Origin: Streptomyces nigra
GTDB taxonomy: Bacteria > Actinomycetota > Actinomycetes > Streptomycetales > Streptomycetaceae
Length of the DNA: 64,000 nt
Direction of reading: 5' to 3'
NCBI RefSeq assembly: GCF_003074055.1
Contig: NZ_CP029043.1
Span: 1,426,001-1,490,000 of the forward strand
The notes under the pieces were generated by a model. The model was given only the letters and a program-made list of their open reading frames with translations, did no database searches and was not told where the DNA came from. Each line of letters starts with the position of its first letter. Position 1 is the stretch's first letter. This document shows, in pieces, positions 62,078 to 64,000 of the stretch. The position numbers and the translations under genes are program-made.

Positions 62078-62442
62078 ACACGCCCTAACCGGCTCTCCAC
62101 GCTCAGATTCCCCTGCCGGGTCACGTACGGGACACGGGAGGCCGACGGGTGGACGTCCATGGCGCCCGAGACCACCCGGGCGTCCGGGTCCTCCGCCGTG
62201 ACGCTGGCGTAGGCGTCCCAGTGGCCCTCGGGCAGGACGACGCTGCTGGGCAGGGCCGCGCGCAGCCGTCCGCGGGCCGCCGGGGCGAGCGGCAGGGTGA
62301 CCTCCTCCGGCCCCTCGCGGTGCCGCAGCACGAGATGGGCCGTGTCGTTCGCCTCGGGCGCGGTGACGTCGAACGTCAGGCCGCCCGCCGAATCGGCGAT
62401 GCAGTCGGCGCGCAGTGGTGCGGCCTGCGGCACGGTCGTCAT
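62059..62442 (-). CDS. Small protein of unknown function
   Basis: 127 residues, no signal or membrane segment. The sequence looks like a small beta-sandwich ([28 protein letters not shown]), with the core [11 protein letters not shown], reminiscent of sugar-nucleotide or glycosyltransferase accessory domains; I cannot name it. GGAGG is about 12 bases before the ATG. The 3' end overlaps ctaD by 19 bases on the opposite strand, a likely source of antisense overlap. Confidence 0.6.
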
Positions 62443-62511
62443 GCGCTGCGGTTCCTCCTTCGGGTCGGGGCCTCGTCGGTTGGACCGGTGACAACGCCCT
62501 TTGGTTGCCCC

Positions 62512-63804
62512 TCAGGGCCGGTACGGCAGCTGCGGCACCTCGAAGCACGTGCGGTTCATGTCTCCCTGGGACACCCAGCCCTCGCCGTCCTCCCAGCGGG
62601 CCACCGACAGACAGGTGCGGCGGGTCTTCGGCGGCTCGGGCAGCCGCTCGAACGTGACGGGCAGCAACAGGCCGCCGGCGGTGAACCCCTGGCTGCGGTT
62701 CATGTGGTCGTCCACGCACGCGCGCGTGACGCCCCGCGCCGCGCACGCCTTCGCCGCGTCGGTGAACCAGCGGGCCGCCGCCCAGCCCTCCAGCTGCCAC
62801 TGGGAGCGCGTCGGCAGCTTCTTCGTCGCGTCCCGGAACTCGCGCACGGCCGGGTGGCCGGTGTCCTCGAAGTTGCGGGACGAGCCGGTCGCCCAGAGCG
62901 CGTTGCGGCAGCGCGGGGCGTCCTTGTAGTCCTCGGCGACGGTGGACGTCCAGTTCTGCACGTTGGTGACCTTGGCGGTGACGTCGGCGCCGACGTCGTC
63001 CATCGCCTCGCACAGCCGGGCGTTGCCGTGCCCGTCGATGGCGTCGAACACAAGGTCGGCCCCCTGCTCCTTCAGGTCGGCCGCGGCCGCGCGGAAGTTG
63101 GGCAGCGCGAAGTCGACCTGCTCGGTGACCACCTTGTAGCCCTCGGCCTTCAGGCCGCGTCCCACGAGCCGGGCGTAGGCGGCGGACGCGGGCTGGTTGT
63201 ACGACACGACGGCGGCCGTCCGGGCGCCGTGCTCGCGCTTGAAGTAGCGGTAGACCTCGGTGCCGCCGTACTGGACGCCGTCCCAGCCGGTGGTGCCGTC
63301 ACGGGGCGCGAGACTGCCGTAGACGCCGTACAGATGCGGGTAGGTGTCGTAGGCGGCTCCGATGGGCTGGCCCCCGATGTCGGGCACACGCGCGCGGGAG
63401 ACGCGCGGTGCGCCCGCGTAGTCGAGTGCCGTGGTGGCGACCAGGGCGACGACCTCGTCCTCGTCGACGAGGCGGTGCACGCACTCGTTGTTGCCGACGC
63501 CGCTGCCGCCGTCGTCGCACAGCCGGACCTCGACGCGGCGGCCGTCGACGCCGCCGCGCGCGTTGAGCCGGTCGAACCAGGCCCGGGCGCCGTCGCGCGG
63601 GCCGGTGAAGGCGCCGCCCCCGACGGGGCTGGTGGCGCTGGTGATGATCCCGACGCGGATCGGGGTGCCGTCGGCGGGCCGGGACGCGCCCTCCCGGTCG
63701 CGGTGCTCGAAGTCGCTCTCCGGCAGCCGGCTGCCGCAGGCGGTCCCGAGGGCGAGCACCATCACGGCGACCGCCGCCTCAACACCCCGGGATCGGCGAC
63801 CCAT
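62512..63804 (-). CDS. ABC transporter substrate-binding lipoprotein, branched-chain amino acid type
   Basis: 430 residues. Signal with lipobox LALGTAC (Cys23). The periplasmic-binding-protein type 1 fold is recognised from IRVGIITSATSPVGGGAF, GARAWFDRLNARGGVDGRRV and VRLCDDGG. Family members bind leucine, urea, amides or other small ligands, or act as receptors. No permease or ATPase is adjacent, so it may signal or serve a distant transporter. The start overlaps the end of the upstream gene by 26 bases. Confidence 0.85.
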   Translation of the reverse strand: MGRRSRGVEAAVAVMVLALGTACGSRLPESDFEHRDREGASRPADGTPIRVGIITSATSPVGGGAFTGPRDGARAWFDRLNARGGVDGRRVEVRLCDDGGSGVGNNECVHRLVDEDEVVALVATTALDYAGAPRVSRARVPDIGGQPIGAAYDTYPHLYGVYGSLAPRDGTTGWDGVQYGGTEVYRYFKREHGARTAAVVSYNQPASAAYARLVGRGLKAEGYKVVTEQVDFALPNFRAAAADLKEQGADLVFDAIDGHGNARLCEAMDDVGADVTAKVTNVQNWTSTVAEDYKDAPRCRNALWATGSSRNFEDTGHPAVREFRDATKKLPTRSQWQLEGWAAARWFTDAAKACAARGVTRACVDDHMNRSQGFTAGGLLLPVTFERLPEPPKTRRTCLSVARWEDGEGWVSQGDMNRTCFEVPQLPYRP

Positions 63805-64000
63805 TGCCGCTCATCTGGACCAGCGCGCACAGCGTCTTCGTGGACACCTTCCAGGTGCCGTCCTGCTCGACGGCGGTCCCGGACGCGTCCGGCAGGGCCG
63901 TGGTGCCCTTCAGGGTCAGGTCGTACGTCACGTTCGCCTCGGTGGGCGAGGTGAACTCGACCTTCGAGACCTTCGCCTGGACCTGGCCGCCGCGCTCGTC
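63779..64000 (-). CDS. C-terminal part of an MTB12-like secreted antigen protein (N-terminus outside)
   Basis: The last 73 codons are visible. They read as the C-terminal domain of the low-molecular-weight antigen MTB12-type family: VEFTSPTEANVTYDLTLKG, then EQDGTWKVSTKTLCALVQM and the end IPGC. The domain has an NTF2-like beta structure in homologues. The 5' part lies beyond the window. Its stop is inside the start of the binding-protein gene, implying coupling. Confidence 0.6.
   Translation of the reverse strand, partial: DERGGQVQAKVSKVEFTSPTEANVTYDLTLKGTTALPDASGTAVEQDGTWKVSTKTLCALVQMSGNGSPIPGC

Noticed and set aside
62078..62087. ACACGCCCTA directly after the ctaD stop, identical to ten bases of the end of repeat element 1
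   Set aside because: Only ten bases and no second arm nearby; it could be a solo remnant, but chance is not excluded.

Overview
The window is a chromosomal stretch of a high-GC actinomycete, almost certainly a Streptomyces. The support is very high GC with G/C-biased third codon positions, GGAGG-type ribosome sites beside several apparently leaderless genes, streptogrisin proteases, a SepF paralogue, SigK/RskA-type regulators and an LAETG sorting signal. From memory and unchecked, the order homogentisate dioxygenase, sigma factor, Ser/Thr kinase, SGNH lipase, LPMO, lipase, dnaE2, SepF resembles the SCO1706-SCO1750 part of S. coelicolor. I count 57 coding loci, including two cut by the window edges, one frameshifted gene and one truncated remnant. 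I saw no rRNA, tRNA, CRISPR array, insertion-sequence transposase or phage gene.

Region by region. (1-10.8 kb) Metabolism and transport on the minus strand: aldehyde dehydrogenase (cut), a MalK-type ATPase without permeases, a class F sortase with a secreted partner, two secondary transporters, a molybdopterin oxidoreductase, a TetR regulator and a lipoprotein. (10.9-16.7 kb) Homogentisate dioxygenase, a GntR regulator with a type ISP-like domain protein, then a TetR repressor divergent from a DrrAB-type ABC exporter with two operator copies. (16.9-25.8 kb) A sigma/anti-sigma pair divergent from a DUF4331 protein, a TPR protein and a NicO-type metal transporter with a histidine-rich loop, followed by a receptor-type Ser/Thr kinase. 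Two intergenic gaps here hold long inverted-repeat elements that start on the stop codon of the upstream gene. (25.8-37 kb) A secreted SGNH lipase, a truncated subtilisin-like protease remnant, then a tightly coupled polysaccharide locus: small membrane protein, CelD-like acyltransferase, two GT2 glycosyltransferases, polysaccharide deacetylase, a 1272-residue fusion of a flippase and a polymerase-like membrane module, and a convergent GH39-like glycosidase.

(37-45.4 kb) Housekeeping and accessory genes: AAA ATPase, DUF72, YtrA-type GntR, two acetyltransferases, DUF402, a frameshifted methyltransferase, a tiny conserved-looking protein, a cell-wall-sorted LPMO, a secreted lipase, and a MarR/cupin divergon with a strikingly symmetric operator. 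(45.4-53 kb) Error-prone polymerase DnaE2, an ABC-2-like membrane protein and two streptogrisin-type proteases. (53-64 kb) A Cys-rich DUF5685 protein, a SepF paralogue, a glutaryl-CoA dehydrogenase-like enzyme, a DHA2 drug exporter, a PAP2 phosphatase, a small I78-type protease inhibitor, an orphan cytochrome oxidase subunit I, a short unknown protein, a branched-chain amino-acid-type binding lipoprotein and the 3' end of one more gene.

The most distinctive things are the flippase-polymerase fusion in the polysaccharide operon, the sigma/anti-sigma plus DUF4331-TPR-NicO module, the inverted-repeat elements docked on stop codons, and a set of start codons placed 6-8 nt after a TANNNT box, which suggests leaderless transcripts.
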